Source: Candidatus Ornithospirochaeta stercorigallinarum (GTDB lineage: Bacteria > Spirochaetota > Spirochaetia > Sphaerochaetales > Sphaerochaetaceae). Taken from it: a stretch of DNA of 33,425 bases. A program made the translations under genes and the position numbers. The notes under the pieces are model-generated. The model was not told the DNA's origin, did no database searches, and saw only the letters and a list, made by a program, of their open reading frames with translations. Numbering within the stretch: the stretch's first letter is position 1; every line of letters begins with the position of its first letter. Below are positions 16,930 to 24,185 of the stretch, one piece after another. The stretch lies in contig DVIF01000068.1 of NCBI GenBank assembly GCA_018711525.1, positions 1-33,425 on the forward strand, given 5' to 3'.

Positions 16930-17448
16930 TCATTTTGAATATTCAGCCAAGGCAAGATTCTCAATCTTCTTTACAAAAGCATCCTTGCCGTCGCAATACC
17001 CGTCTATGTCATAAGGGAACCTTGCAGCAAGGTCCTTCTTCAGCGCTGCATACTCCATTGCAACATCCCTATGGCTCCTGAGATAATCCCTGAATGCAAG
17101 ATGCCTCAATATATTCGTATCATCCTCCATCTGGAATATATGGATCTGATGAGTCCTCTCCTGCCCGCCCTTTCTCAGGTATCGTCTCCCCTTGATTCCG
17201 AATTCTCCGAGATACTCATAGCCCAGCTTCACGAATTCCCCGCTAACGGCATCGACACCAGAGAGGTCTTTCACAACCGGCATGATGTCGATTATCGGCT
17301 TGGCAGCCAGAAAGGGTACGGATGTGCTCCCTATATGATGGATTAAGACAAGATTGTCTCCAAGTATCCTGCTTATAGCATCAGCCTCTTTCCTGAAGAG
17401 AAGAGGCCAAAGAGGATCATAATCGACTACGATAATATGCTGCGGCAT
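16930..17448 (-). CDS. GrpB/UPF0157 family protein (nucleotidyltransferase-like fold)
   Basis: A 172-residue member of the GrpB (UPF0157) family. It starts VDYDPLWPLLFRKEAD and carries the signature HHIGSTSVPFLAAKPIIDIM (about 37-56), whose GSTS...D.D-like arrangement resembles the polymerase-beta nucleotidyltransferase active site. Further matches are the HQIHIF strand and the FRDYLR motif. Biochemical role unproven; often annotated as related to CoaE. The gene follows the hydrogenase operon on the same strand. Its ribosome-binding site is the 3' arm of the operon's terminator hairpin, so it may be expressed only by read-through or from an unseen start. Confidence 0.9.
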   Translation of the reverse strand: MPQHIIVVDYDPLWPLLFRKEADAISRILGDNLVLIHHIGSTSVPFLAAKPIIDIMPVVKDLSGVDAVSGEFVKLGYEYLGEFGIKGRRYLRKGGQERTHQIHIFQMEDDTNILRHLAFRDYLRSHRDVAMEYAALKKDLAARFPYDIDGYCDGKDAFVKKIENLALAEYSK

Positions 17449-17476
17449 AAAAAACCCTCCCTTTCAACAGGGAGGG
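17449..17476 (-). terminator. Hydrogenase operon terminator that also carries the next gene's Shine-Dalgarno
   Basis: On the minus strand CCCTCCCT (17476-17469), a 6-nt loop, and AGGGAGGG (17462-17455) are followed by six T residues (17454-17449). The T run ends exactly at the ATG of the GrpB-like gene (17448). The GGGAGG within the 3' arm is a near-perfect Shine-Dalgarno at 7 nt spacing for that ATG. Confidence 0.9.
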
Positions 17477-17486
17477 ATTATAGCAC

Positions 17487-19232
17487 TTAAACCTCGTCCT
17501 TATAAACCTTCTGCGGCTTATAGGATGTATGAAGCGTCTCATGAGCCTTATGGCTGAGAGGCTTGCCGAGGAAATCATCATAAAGCTTGATGATCGAAGG
17601 ATTCTCATGACTGCGTCTGAGAGTGCATCTCTCATCATCGGTATAAAGCCCTTTCGTCCTCTTCGCCCTGACCTCGTCATCGGTTCCGATAGGCTGTCCG
17701 CCACCTGCGATACAACCGCCACGGCATGCCATGATTTCGATGAACTCGTAAGGAGCCCTCTCACCTTTCAGCTTCGCAGCCTTGACTTCCTCAAGGATCT
17801 CCTTTGCATTGGCCATTCCATGGACTACTGCAACACGTACAGGAGTTCCTTTGAAATCGACGGTGCCTTTCTTCACCTCGCTCATTCCCCTTACAGGAGA
17901 GACCTCGACATTCTCAAGCTCATCACCGGTTACGAATTTATAAGCAGAGCGCACAGCAGCTTCCATGACACCACCTGTCACACCGAAGATTGTTGCAGCT
18001 CCCGTATATTCGCCGATCGGGCTGTCCGCCTCACTGTCTTCAAGATTCTTGAAATCGATTCCATACTGGCTGATGATCCTTCCAAGCTCCCTTGTAGTGA
18101 GTACGACATCGACATCCTTATACTCAGAAGCGTTCATAGGACGTCTGATCTCATCCTTCTTAGCGGTACAAGGCATGATTGCGACAGAATAGATCTTGCT
18201 TGGATCCACTCCGATCTTGTCCGCCCAGTAGGTCTTTGTTATCGCACCCTGCATCATCATAGGGCTCTTGGCAGATGAAAGGTTATCGAGAAGCTCAGGA
18301 TAATACTCCTCCACATAGTTCACCCAGCCCGGGCAGCATGATGTGAACTGAGGAAGGACTCCTCCATCCTTGATTCTCTCGACAAGCTCACTCGCCTCTT
18401 CCATGATAGTCAAATCGGCACCGAAGTTAGTATCGAACACGTAGTCGATTCCTAGTCTTCTGAGGGCTGTATAGAGCTTACCTGTGGTAATCTCTCCCGG
18501 CTCCATGCCGAACTCCTCTCCGATTGCAACACGTACCGATGGTGCCATCTGGACGGCAACGATCTTATCAGGGTCGCTTATGGCCTTCATCATGAGCGAT
18601 ACATCATCCTGCTCATAGATCGCCCCGACAGGACAGTGTGTGATACACTGCCCGCATTTGATACATGGGCTCTCGTTAAGAGGCAGGTTCGCAGCAGGAC
18701 TCATCGTGGTGGAATCACCTCTTCCGATGAACTCGAGGGCATATACACCCTGGAGCTCCTGACAGACCTGGACACAGCGTCCGCACTTGATACACTTGTA
18801 CGGGTCGAGTGTGATGATATGTGTGGAATCATCCACAACCCTCTCACGGAGCCTCGGCTTGAACGGCTGCTCGCGGATACCATACTCTATTGCAAGCTTC
18901 TGAAGCTCACATTTGTTGTTCCTGACACATGTCAGACATGATGTAGGATGAGTACTCATGGTAAGCTCGATGATCGTCTTACGCACTTCATAGAGCTCAT
19001 GGTCATGTGTGATGATCCTCATCCCCTCTGCACAAGGGGTGGCACATGCCCTTAGGATCTTAGCAGATCCTTCCTGCTTGCAGACACAGAGTCCGCATGA
19101 GCCGAAAGGCTTCAAATCCGGATGATAGCAGAGGGTCGGAATCCTGATTCCCGCCTGGCGGGCAGCTTCAAGTACGCTGGTTCCTGCTTCAACCTCTACT
19201 GGAATACCGTTTATGGTTAAATGAATCTTCAT
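17487..19232 (-). CDS. hydA: [FeFe] hydrogenase catalytic subunit HydA
   Basis: A 581-residue hydrogenase. From the N-terminus: a [2Fe-2S] domain (Cys35, 46, 49, 63), the His-ligated [4Fe-4S] cluster (His95, Cys99, 102, 108), two ferredoxin [4Fe-4S] sites (Cys147/150/153/157 and 190/193/196/200), then the H-cluster domain. The H-cluster motifs are TSCCPGW (Cys299 proton relay, Cys300), MPCTAKKDE (Cys355) and MACRGGCIAGGGQP (Cys503, Cys507). This architecture matches electron-bifurcating HydABC enzymes, which couple H2 to NAD(H) and ferredoxin in the cytoplasm. I chose the ATG at 19232, which has the Shine-Dalgarno GGGGGAGGAG; an ATG at 19247 that overlaps the hydB stop would add five residues. 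The C-terminus has a short basic extension after the H-cluster. Confidence 0.98.
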   Translation of the reverse strand: MKIHLTINGIPVEVEAGTSVLEAARQAGIRIPTLCYHPDLKPFGSCGLCVCKQEGSAKILRACATPCAEGMRIITHDHELYEVRKTIIELTMSTHPTSCLTCVRNNKCELQKLAIEYGIREQPFKPRLRERVVDDSTHIITLDPYKCIKCGRCVQVCQELQGVYALEFIGRGDSTTMSPAANLPLNESPCIKCGQCITHCPVGAIYEQDDVSLMMKAISDPDKIVAVQMAPSVRVAIGEEFGMEPGEITTGKLYTALRRLGIDYVFDTNFGADLTIMEEASELVERIKDGGVLPQFTSCCPGWVNYVEEYYPELLDNLSSAKSPMMMQGAITKTYWADKIGVDPSKIYSVAIMPCTAKKDEIRRPMNASEYKDVDVVLTTRELGRIISQYGIDFKNLEDSEADSPIGEYTGAATIFGVTGGVMEAAVRSAYKFVTGDELENVEVSPVRGMSEVKKGTVDFKGTPVRVAVVHGMANAKEILEEVKAAKLKGERAPYEFIEIMACRGGCIAGGGQPIGTDDEVRAKRTKGLYTDDERCTLRRSHENPSIIKLYDDFLGKPLSHKAHETLHTSYKPQKVYKDEV

Positions 19233-19246
19233 CTTCTCCTCCCCCA

Positions 19247-21034
19247 TTACTTCACGCTGATAGCAGAAAACTTACAGGTTTCCTTACATACACCGCACTT
19301 GATACAGACCTGAGTATTGATGCTGTGTGGCTTCTTGAGCTCTCCGGAGATAGCACCGACAGGGCACTTGCGTGCACAGGCCGTACATCCGATACACTTA
19401 CTCGGATCGATCGAGTACGAGATGAGCTTCTTACACTTTCCAGAAGGACATTTCTTATCACGGATATGTGCCTCATATTCCTCAGGGAAGTATTTCAAAG
19501 TGGAAAGAACAGGGTTCGGAGCCGTCTGCCCAAGTGCACAGAGGCTTCCCTTCTGCATCGCAAGTGCGATTTGACGCATCTGAACGACATCATCATCGGT
19601 TGCCTTTCCTTCTGTGATCTTGCTTAGAAGTCCGTTGAGTGTCTTACCTCCGATTCTGCATGGAGCACACTTTCCGCATGACTCATCAACTGTGAAATCG
19701 AGATAGAACTTCGCAACGTCGACGATACAGTCGTCCTCATCCATTACGATCATTCCACCCGAGCCCATCATGGAGCCGATCTTCATCAGAGAACCGAAAT
19801 CAATAGGTGTATCGAGGTTCTCTTCCGTTATCACTCCACCTGAAGGGCCTCCTGTCTGGACGGCCTTGAACTTCTTTCCGTTCGCAATTCCACCGCCGAT
19901 ATCGAATACGATCTCCCTGAGTGTCGTACCCATCGGGACCTCGACAAGTCCTGAGTTGCAGATCTTACCTGTAAGAGCGAATACCTTCGTTCCATGGCTG
20001 TCCTCAGTTCCGATGGAAGCAAACCACTTGCCACCACGGACTATGATTGCAGGGATGTTCGCCCACGTCTCAACGTTGTTTATTACTGTCGGCTTTCCCC
20101 ACAGTCCCTTTACAGCAGGGAATGGCGGACGTGGCTGAGGCATGCCCCTGTGCCCTTCGATCGACTGCAGAAGAGCCGTCTCCTCTCCACAGACGAAAGC
20201 ACCGGCGCCAAGCCTGATCTCGATATCATAATCAAAACCGCTTCCGAGGATGTTCTTGCCGAGAAGTCCATATTCCCTCGCCTGCTTCATTGCAACTTCA
20301 AGACGATGGATTGCAAGAGGGTACTCCGCCCTGATGTAGATGAAACCCTGATGGGCACCGATTGCCTTTCCACAGATCGTCATAGCCTCAAGCACGGAGT
20401 GCGGGTCACCTTCGAGAGTAGAGCGGTCCATGTATGCACCCGGGTCTCCCTCGTCTGCATTACATACCACATACTTCACATCCCCTTCTGCCTGCTTCGT
20501 GAAATTCCACTTCATCCATGTGGGGAACCCGGCACCACCACGGCCACGGAGTCCTGCGACCTTGAGCTCGTTGATGATATCATCCTCACTCATCTCGAAA
20601 AGAGCCTTCTCAAGTGCCTTATATCCGTCGCATGCGATATACTCATCGATGTTTTCAGGATCGATCTTTCCACAGTTGCGGAGGACAACCCTCTTCTGCT
20701 TCTTATAGAACTGGATGTCCTCGACTTCCTCATATGCCTTTCTCACATGATGTCCGTACTGGAGTCTTGTTATCTCACGTCCTTTTATCACATGCTCACT
20801 GATGATCTCTTTCGCATCTTCAGGCTTGACACGCACATAGAAGCTGTCTTCCGGAAGGATCTTCACTATCGGGCCCTGCTCACAGAAGCCGAAACATCCG
20901 GTCTTGACGACCTGTACCTGATCGGCAACACCCTGTGCCTTAGCTTCCTCTACAAGGTTCTTATATATCTGGTCGGATTTGGATGATTCACATGCAGTTC
21001 CTCCGCAGACCAGGATATAGTTCTTAAACGCCAT
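19247..21034 (-). CDS. hydB: Hydrogenase NADH-binding subunit HydB (NuoF-like)
   Basis: A 595-residue flavoprotein. An N-terminal thioredoxin-like [2Fe-2S] domain has Cys10, Cys15, Cys47 and Cys51. The NuoF core follows: GLRGRGGAGFP and NADEGDPGA for FMN/NADH binding, the SLBB region, and the [4Fe-4S] motif SCGKCAPCR with its late Cys in SLCALGQ. The C-terminus adds two ferredoxin-type [4Fe-4S] sites (CIGCTACARKCP and CIKCGVCKETC). It oxidises or reduces NAD(H) and passes electrons to HydA. Its stop overlaps an alternative hydA ATG (TAATG). The Shine-Dalgarno GGGGGAGGAG is strong. Confidence 0.97.
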   Translation of the reverse strand: MAFKNYILVCGGTACESSKSDQIYKNLVEEAKAQGVADQVQVVKTGCFGFCEQGPIVKILPEDSFYVRVKPEDAKEIISEHVIKGREITRLQYGHHVRKAYEEVEDIQFYKKQKRVVLRNCGKIDPENIDEYIACDGYKALEKALFEMSEDDIINELKVAGLRGRGGAGFPTWMKWNFTKQAEGDVKYVVCNADEGDPGAYMDRSTLEGDPHSVLEAMTICGKAIGAHQGFIYIRAEYPLAIHRLEVAMKQAREYGLLGKNILGSGFDYDIEIRLGAGAFVCGEETALLQSIEGHRGMPQPRPPFPAVKGLWGKPTVINNVETWANIPAIIVRGGKWFASIGTEDSHGTKVFALTGKICNSGLVEVPMGTTLREIVFDIGGGIANGKKFKAVQTGGPSGGVITEENLDTPIDFGSLMKIGSMMGSGGMIVMDEDDCIVDVAKFYLDFTVDESCGKCAPCRIGGKTLNGLLSKITEGKATDDDVVQMRQIALAMQKGSLCALGQTAPNPVLSTLKYFPEEYEAHIRDKKCPSGKCKKLISYSIDPSKCIGCTACARKCPVGAISGELKKPHSINTQVCIKCGVCKETCKFSAISVK

Positions 21035-21048
21035 AATCTCCTCCCCCT

Positions 21049-21414
21049 CTATGCTTCGACCTGAAGGTCCGCTATGACCTTACCGCCCATGACGGTCTCA
21101 TCCAGGATCTTTTCAACATCGCTCTTCTTGATGCCAGCGTATGTGACAAGACCCAATGAAGGAGTATGGATCTGGATTGCAGGCTCCTTCACCCCTTCGA
21201 TAACACCTGACTGCGTGATAATGACATCGTCAAGCCCTTTCTTCTCCACCTGGTCGGCAAACTCATCAAGAATAATCTTCGCACCACTCTCGATTCCGCT
21301 TGTCCCCATGGCAACTACGATATGTCTTTTCCTACCTTCAATGTCACGCTTCTTCATTTTGACTTCTTCACGAGCCCTGAGGCTGTGAAGCTCTTCAACT
21401 GTAAGCTTTGCCAT
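21049..21414 (-). CDS. Cysteine-less thioredoxin-like ferredoxin homologue in the hydrogenase operon
   Basis: A 121-residue protein that aligns by eye with the small (2Fe-2S) thioredoxin-like ferredoxins of hydrogenase operons: VVAMGTSGIESGA against the usual GMGTCGIAAGA, VIITQSGVIEGVKEP against VIVTQTGCIGMCEQEP, then TYAGI. All cluster cysteines are replaced by Ser or Val, and the protein has no Cys at all, so it cannot bind the cluster in the usual way. The start is set by a GAGGAG Shine-Dalgarno 8 nt before the ATG at 21414; a longer frame beginning 51 nt upstream overlaps the preceding gene. It is likely a structural or regulatory subunit of the Hyd complex (inference). Confidence 0.85.
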   Translation of the reverse strand: MAKLTVEELHSLRAREEVKMKKRDIEGRKRHIVVAMGTSGIESGAKIILDEFADQVEKKGLDDVIITQSGVIEGVKEPAIQIHTPSLGLVTYAGIKKSDVEKILDETVMGGKVIADLQVEA

Positions 21415-21418
21415 TTTA

Positions 21419-21877
21419 TCAACTCCTCTGTTCCTTTTCTCTGATAATCCTTTTAAGCCGTGCAAGATCGATGGCTTTCATCGGATCCACATCCATCTTC
21501 CTCAGGACCTCACTGTCCAATAGATAGCGCTCCCTGCCATCGCGGAGGCTGTGGAAGACAAGAGTCTGCGTAAAGTTGAAGCAGATGGGAATGATCCTCT
21601 CCGCTTCGAGGGCCCTGTCGAAGGTCGCCCTCAGAACCGTCCTCCCACTCTCCCTGGTTATGCTGCACCGCCCACGACTCGCCTCACTTATGAGAAACAG
21701 GCCTCTGCCCCTTTTCCCTCCTTTGGAAGAAGAACAGGCTCTGAAATCAGGGATACGGCTCATCTCGCCGTCATCCACGATGGAAAAAGAGTTTCCATCT
21801 ATGGATACCTCTATTATGGAGGCACCCGCCTCTAAGCTGTTCTTGACTCCCTCTAGAATGAGGTCTTCTTCGTCCAT
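21419..21877 (-). CDS. HATPase-domain protein of the hydrogenase operon
   Basis: A 152-residue protein with a histidine-kinase/anti-sigma type ATP-binding fold. The N box is KNSLEAGA (Asn13), the G1 box VDDG (Asp35/Asp36/Gly37), and a lid SSKGGKRGRGL (about 50-60). It has no phospho-acceptor His domain. A C-terminal extension (about 90-152) carries an LVFHSLRDGRERYLL segment. Similar small ATPases are known in bifurcating hydrogenase operons of Thermotoga and clostridia; their exact role is unresolved. The start overlaps the hydC stop (TGATG). Confidence 0.88.
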   Translation of the reverse strand: MDEEDLILEGVKNSLEAGASIIEVSIDGNSFSIVDDGEMSRIPDFRACSSSKGGKRGRGLFLISEASRGRCSITRESGRTVLRATFDRALEAERIIPICFNFTQTLVFHSLRDGRERYLLDSEVLRKMDVDPMKAIDLARLKRIIREKEQRS

Positions 21878-22341
21878 CAGGAAAACTTATCCAGAACTCC
21901 TGCCACCTGATCCTTGGTGACCTTTCCAAACACCTCACCTGCAATAGTCATTACAGGAGCCAAACCGCAGCATCCTACACATCTGACAGCTTCAAGGGAG
22001 AACTTGCCGTCCTCAGTGAGCCCTCCTACAGTCAGACCCTTCTGCTTCTCAAGTTCCTCGATTATGATATCGCCACCCTTAAGATAGCACGCGGTACCAA
22101 GACAGACCTGAATATTGTACTTACCAGGCTTATTAAGCTTGAAGAAATGATAGAACGTGACAACACCCCAGATCTTAGCCAGAGGAATGTTGAGACGCCT
22201 GGATACCTCATCCGCAGCCTCTCTGGAAATATAGCCGAACTCCTGCTGCACATGGTGAAGCACCATGATCAGATTGCCCGGCTTGTCCTTCCATTCGTCA
22301 ACGAAAGCATTCAATTCTTCAGAAAACAAATTCTGAGACAT
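21877..22341 (-). CDS. hydC: Hydrogenase subunit HydC (NuoE-like)
   Basis: A 154-residue thioredoxin-like [2Fe-2S] protein. An N-terminal helical bundle with the family signature (MVLHHVQQEFGYIS, VTFYHFFKL) precedes the cluster domain. Ligands are Cys80 and Cys85 (CLGTAC) and Cys121 and Cys125 (CVGCC). It joins HydB to form the diaphorase part of the bifurcating complex. First gene of the operon, with the Shine-Dalgarno AAGGAG 8 nt before the ATG and a promoter facing rex. Confidence 0.96.
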   Translation of the reverse strand: MSQNLFSEELNAFVDEWKDKPGNLIMVLHHVQQEFGYISREAADEVSRRLNIPLAKIWGVVTFYHFFKLNKPGKYNIQVCLGTACYLKGGDIIIEELEKQKGLTVGGLTEDGKFSLEAVRCVGCCGLAPVMTIAGEVFGKVTKDQVAGVLDKFS

Positions 22342-22367
22342 ATATCTTCTCCTTTCAATCCTAATAC

Positions 22368-22396
22368 ATAATAGCTAAAAATTTATTTATTAGCAA
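22368..22396 (-). promoter_or_regulatory. Hydrogenase operon promoter
   Basis: On the minus strand: -35 TTGCTA (22396-22391), 17-bp spacer, -10 TATTAT (22373-22368). Predicted +1 is about 20 nt before the hydC ATG and leaves the Shine-Dalgarno intact. Confidence 0.6.
22374..22394. promoter_or_regulatory. Dyad in the hydrogenase promoter spacer (candidate operator)
   Basis: A 21-bp imperfect palindrome bounded by GCTAA and TTAGC fills the space between the -35 and -10 boxes. That is the expected place for a repressor site. It does not match the usual Rex consensus half-site (TTGTTAA or TTGTGAA) well. Confidence 0.35.
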
Positions 22397-22425
22397 TTAA
22401 AAGAGAAGAGAGAACATATTTTCAT

Positions 22426-22467
22426 ATTAATTTTGTTTTATTGACATCAAAAACAAATTAATATAAT
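22426..22467 (+). promoter_or_regulatory. rex promoter with overlapping dyad (candidate Rex site)
   Basis: ATTAATTTTGTTTT (22426-22439) and AAAAACAAATTAAT (22449-22462) form an inverted repeat matching at 12 of 14 positions. It contains TTGTTTT / AAAAACAA half-sites like those of Rex, but 24 bp across rather than the usual 18. It encloses a perfect -35 TTGACA (22441-22446) and abuts a perfect -10 TATAAT (22462-22467); the 15-bp spacer is short. Autorepression by Rex is plausible. Confidence 0.4.
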
Positions 22468-22495
22468 GTATTTCACATATTTTGGAGATAATTCT

Positions 22496-23137
22496 ATGAA
22501 TAGTGATATGCTGACTAGAATAACAAGATATTATCGCGCACTTAATAGGCTCAGAGCCATCGGTTTAGAGAAAGTGTTTGCACATAATCTCGCAGATGCG
22601 GCAGGTGTAAGCGCCGTGATTGTCAGAAAAGATTTCTCCCTGCTCGGGATACACGGACAGAAAAGGGGTGGATACGACATACTGCCGCTTGTGAACAAAC
22701 TAGGGGAGCTTCTTGGCAAGGGCGAGGCCCAGAACGTCATAATCGTCGGCTGCGGAAGGATTGGAAAGGCACTGATGCACTACTCAGGATTCGAACCTGA
22801 CGGAATCAGGATCGTAGCCGGTTTCGATACCGACCCTCTCGTATACTCAGATGCATCCCACCCGATCCCCCTCTATCCGATGAGCAGGCTCGAAGAGGTG
22901 ATCGAGGCACTGGATGTAAAACTTGCAATCCTGACCGTCCCGGAGAACGCCGCTGCAGACTGCTTCCAGAAACTGATTGACGCCAACATAAAAGGAGTGT
23001 TAAACTTCTCTCCGGTCACCCTTAAGAGCCAGAATGTGGACGGAGTTCTCAGGCCTGTGGTTCACAATATAAACATAGCCTTGGAACTGGAGCAGATCTT
23101 CTATGAGATCCAGTATCCCAAAAAGGCCAAGGAATGA
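22496..23137 (+). CDS. rex: Redox-sensing transcriptional repressor Rex
   Basis: A 213-residue Rex. The N-terminal winged helix (about 1-75) has the signature SAVIVRKDFSLLGIHGQKRG then GYDI. The Rossmann domain has GCGRIGKAL for NAD(H), then VAGFDTDP. A C-terminal helix follows (HNINIALELEQIFYE) that swaps in the dimer. High NADH releases Rex from DNA. The divergent hydrogenase operon, which consumes NADH, is the obvious target. The ATG at 22496 has a GGAGA Shine-Dalgarno 7 nt upstream; an ATG 30 nt earlier lacks one. Confidence 0.97.
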   Translation: MNSDMLTRITRYYRALNRLRAIGLEKVFAHNLADAAGVSAVIVRKDFSLLGIHGQKRGGYDILPLVNKLGELLGKGEAQNVIIVGCGRIGKALMHYSGFEPDGIRIVAGFDTDPLVYSDASHPIPLYPMSRLEEVIEALDVKLAILTVPENAAADCFQKLIDANIKGVLNFSPVTLKSQNVDGVLRPVVHNINIALELEQIFYEIQYPKKAKE

Positions 23138-23149
23138 CTGAAAAAAAAT

Positions 23150-23222
23150 GGGGAAATAGCTCATCTGGTAGAGCATCAGGTTCGCAATCTGAGGGTGGAG
23201 GGTTCGAGTCCCTTTTTCTCCA
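23150..23222 (+). tRNA. tRNA-Ala (anticodon CGC)
   Basis: A 73-nt cloverleaf. Acceptor GGGGAAA/TTTCTCC includes a G3-U70 wobble, the alanine identity element. D stem GCTC/GAGC, anticodon stem TCAGG/TCTGA with loop TTCGCAA, T stem GAGGG/CCCTT with TTCGAGT loop, discriminator A73. CCA is not encoded. It begins 12 nt after the rex stop with no room for its own promoter outside rex, and shares the next terminator. Confidence 0.93.
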
Positions 23223-23225
23223 TTG

Positions 23226-23256
23226 AGCCTCATTCTTCGGGATGAGGCTTTTTTTT
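23226..23256 (+). terminator. Terminator after tRNA-Ala
   Basis: A 10-bp stem (AGCCTCATTC / GGATGAGGCT, with one T-G pair) is closed on a TTCG tetraloop and followed by eight T residues. This is a textbook intrinsic terminator for the rex-tRNA transcript. Confidence 0.92.
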
Positions 23257-23374
23257 CATCCCTGTCCTTCTGGTGGGAAAACATGGGCAATTGGTTCGTT
23301 TTCCTAACTATATAGCCGACAGTCGACAAATCACACTTATAATTAATGGAACAGAGGTCCATCCAATTATAGAC

Positions 23375-23400
23375 TGAAAAACCAATTGGCGGGTTTTTCA
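23375..23400. repeat. Inverted repeat in the intergenic region before the TetR gene
   Basis: TGAAAAACC and GGTTTTTCA form a perfect 9-bp stem around an 8-nt loop. It has only two G-C pairs and no T run beyond the stem, so it is a weak terminator at best. The rest of 23257-23552 is very AT-rich with no supportable gene. Confidence 0.45.
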
Positions 23401-23443
23401 AAATAATTAAAAAATAATTTATTAAATCATAAATAATTAAATA

Positions 23444-23467
23444 TGTTAGTATTATCAACTAAATAAA
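23444..23467 (+). repeat. 24-bp element, copy 1 (inverted relative to copy 2)
   Basis: The 24-bp sequence from GTTAGTATTA to CTAAATAAAC matches the reverse complement of 27460-27483 at 23 of 24 positions. It contains a near-dyad (TTAGT-N5/6-AACTAA) of the kind TetR-family proteins bind, and lies 86 bp before the TetR gene start. Confidence 0.6.
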
Positions 23468-23552
23468 CCTCTCAGATTATGGATGCAACATCGGTTTTTG
23501 TAGGTTTACGAATTGTTTTTCTCAGGTTATTCTTAAAAAAAAGGAAAAAACT

Positions 23553-24158
23553 ATGAGGAAGGAAGAAAAGACCAGAATAAGCAGGGAGAGGATACTGCAG
23601 GCTGCGATCCGGGAATTCGGAAAAAACAGCTATGACAGTGGTTCCATGAACTCCATCTGCATAGACAATGGACTCTCCAAAGGACTGATTTACCATAACT
23701 TCAAGAACAAGGAGGACCTGTATCTCTGTGCTCTGAAAAGATGCATAGAAGAGCTCTCCGGATATATCAGCAGAGAGGATTATGAAGGCATGGAGACAAA
23801 GGAGAAAGTCCTTGGCATCCAGAAAAAGAGGAAGGAGTTCTTCAACGATAATCCATCCTTAAGGAATCTGTTCTTCTATTCCGTCTATGAGCCCCCTAAA
23901 AACCTTGCAAAGGAGGTCGAGGAGATCCAGAGGGAGTATTTCGATACCATCGCATCGCTCTTTTCAACCTCGAGGTTCAGAGAGGGGAAAGGACTGGAGT
24001 TCCTCCGTGACTACTTCGTCCTCTCCGCCAGCATGATTGCCTGCTACACGAAGAGCAAGCTGCCCGAAAAGACAGAGATAGGCGTAATCGAAGAGGAGCA
24101 TGAGAAGAACCTCAGCCTGTTCATAGACGTGCTTCTATTCGGAATACTGGAAGAATGA
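23553..24158 (+). CDS. TetR/AcrR-family transcriptional regulator
   Basis: A 201-residue regulator. The N-terminal helix-turn-helix (about 10-55) has ILQAAIREFGKNSYDSGSM then GLSKGLIYHNFKNKEDLY. The ligand domain is helical (about 70-198) with an aromatic-rich centre (LRNLFFYSVYEPP), so the inducer is probably hydrophobic. Shine-Dalgarno AAGGA lies 7 nt before the ATG. No transporter or enzyme is adjacent on the same strand, so the target is unclear apart from the nearby dyad element. Confidence 0.93.
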   Translation: MRKEEKTRISRERILQAAIREFGKNSYDSGSMNSICIDNGLSKGLIYHNFKNKEDLYLCALKRCIEELSGYISREDYEGMETKEKVLGIQKKRKEFFNDNPSLRNLFFYSVYEPPKNLAKEVEEIQREYFDTIASLFSTSRFREGKGLEFLRDYFVLSASMIACYTKSKLPEKTEIGVIEEEHEKNLSLFIDVLLFGILEE

Positions 24159-24185
24159 GAACCCGGGGCACGAGAGAGGACCTGC

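Noticed and set aside
23375-23400. Small RNA ending in the TGAAAAACC/GGTTTTTCA hairpin
   Set aside because: A TATAAT lies upstream at about 23338, but no good -35 and no terminal T run were found, so a transcript cannot be supported.
23000-23458. A 152-codon minus-strand frame
   Set aside because: It runs antisense through rex, the tRNA-Ala gene and its terminator. The GEKGTRTLHPQ-type stretch is the familiar translation artefact of an antisense tRNA.
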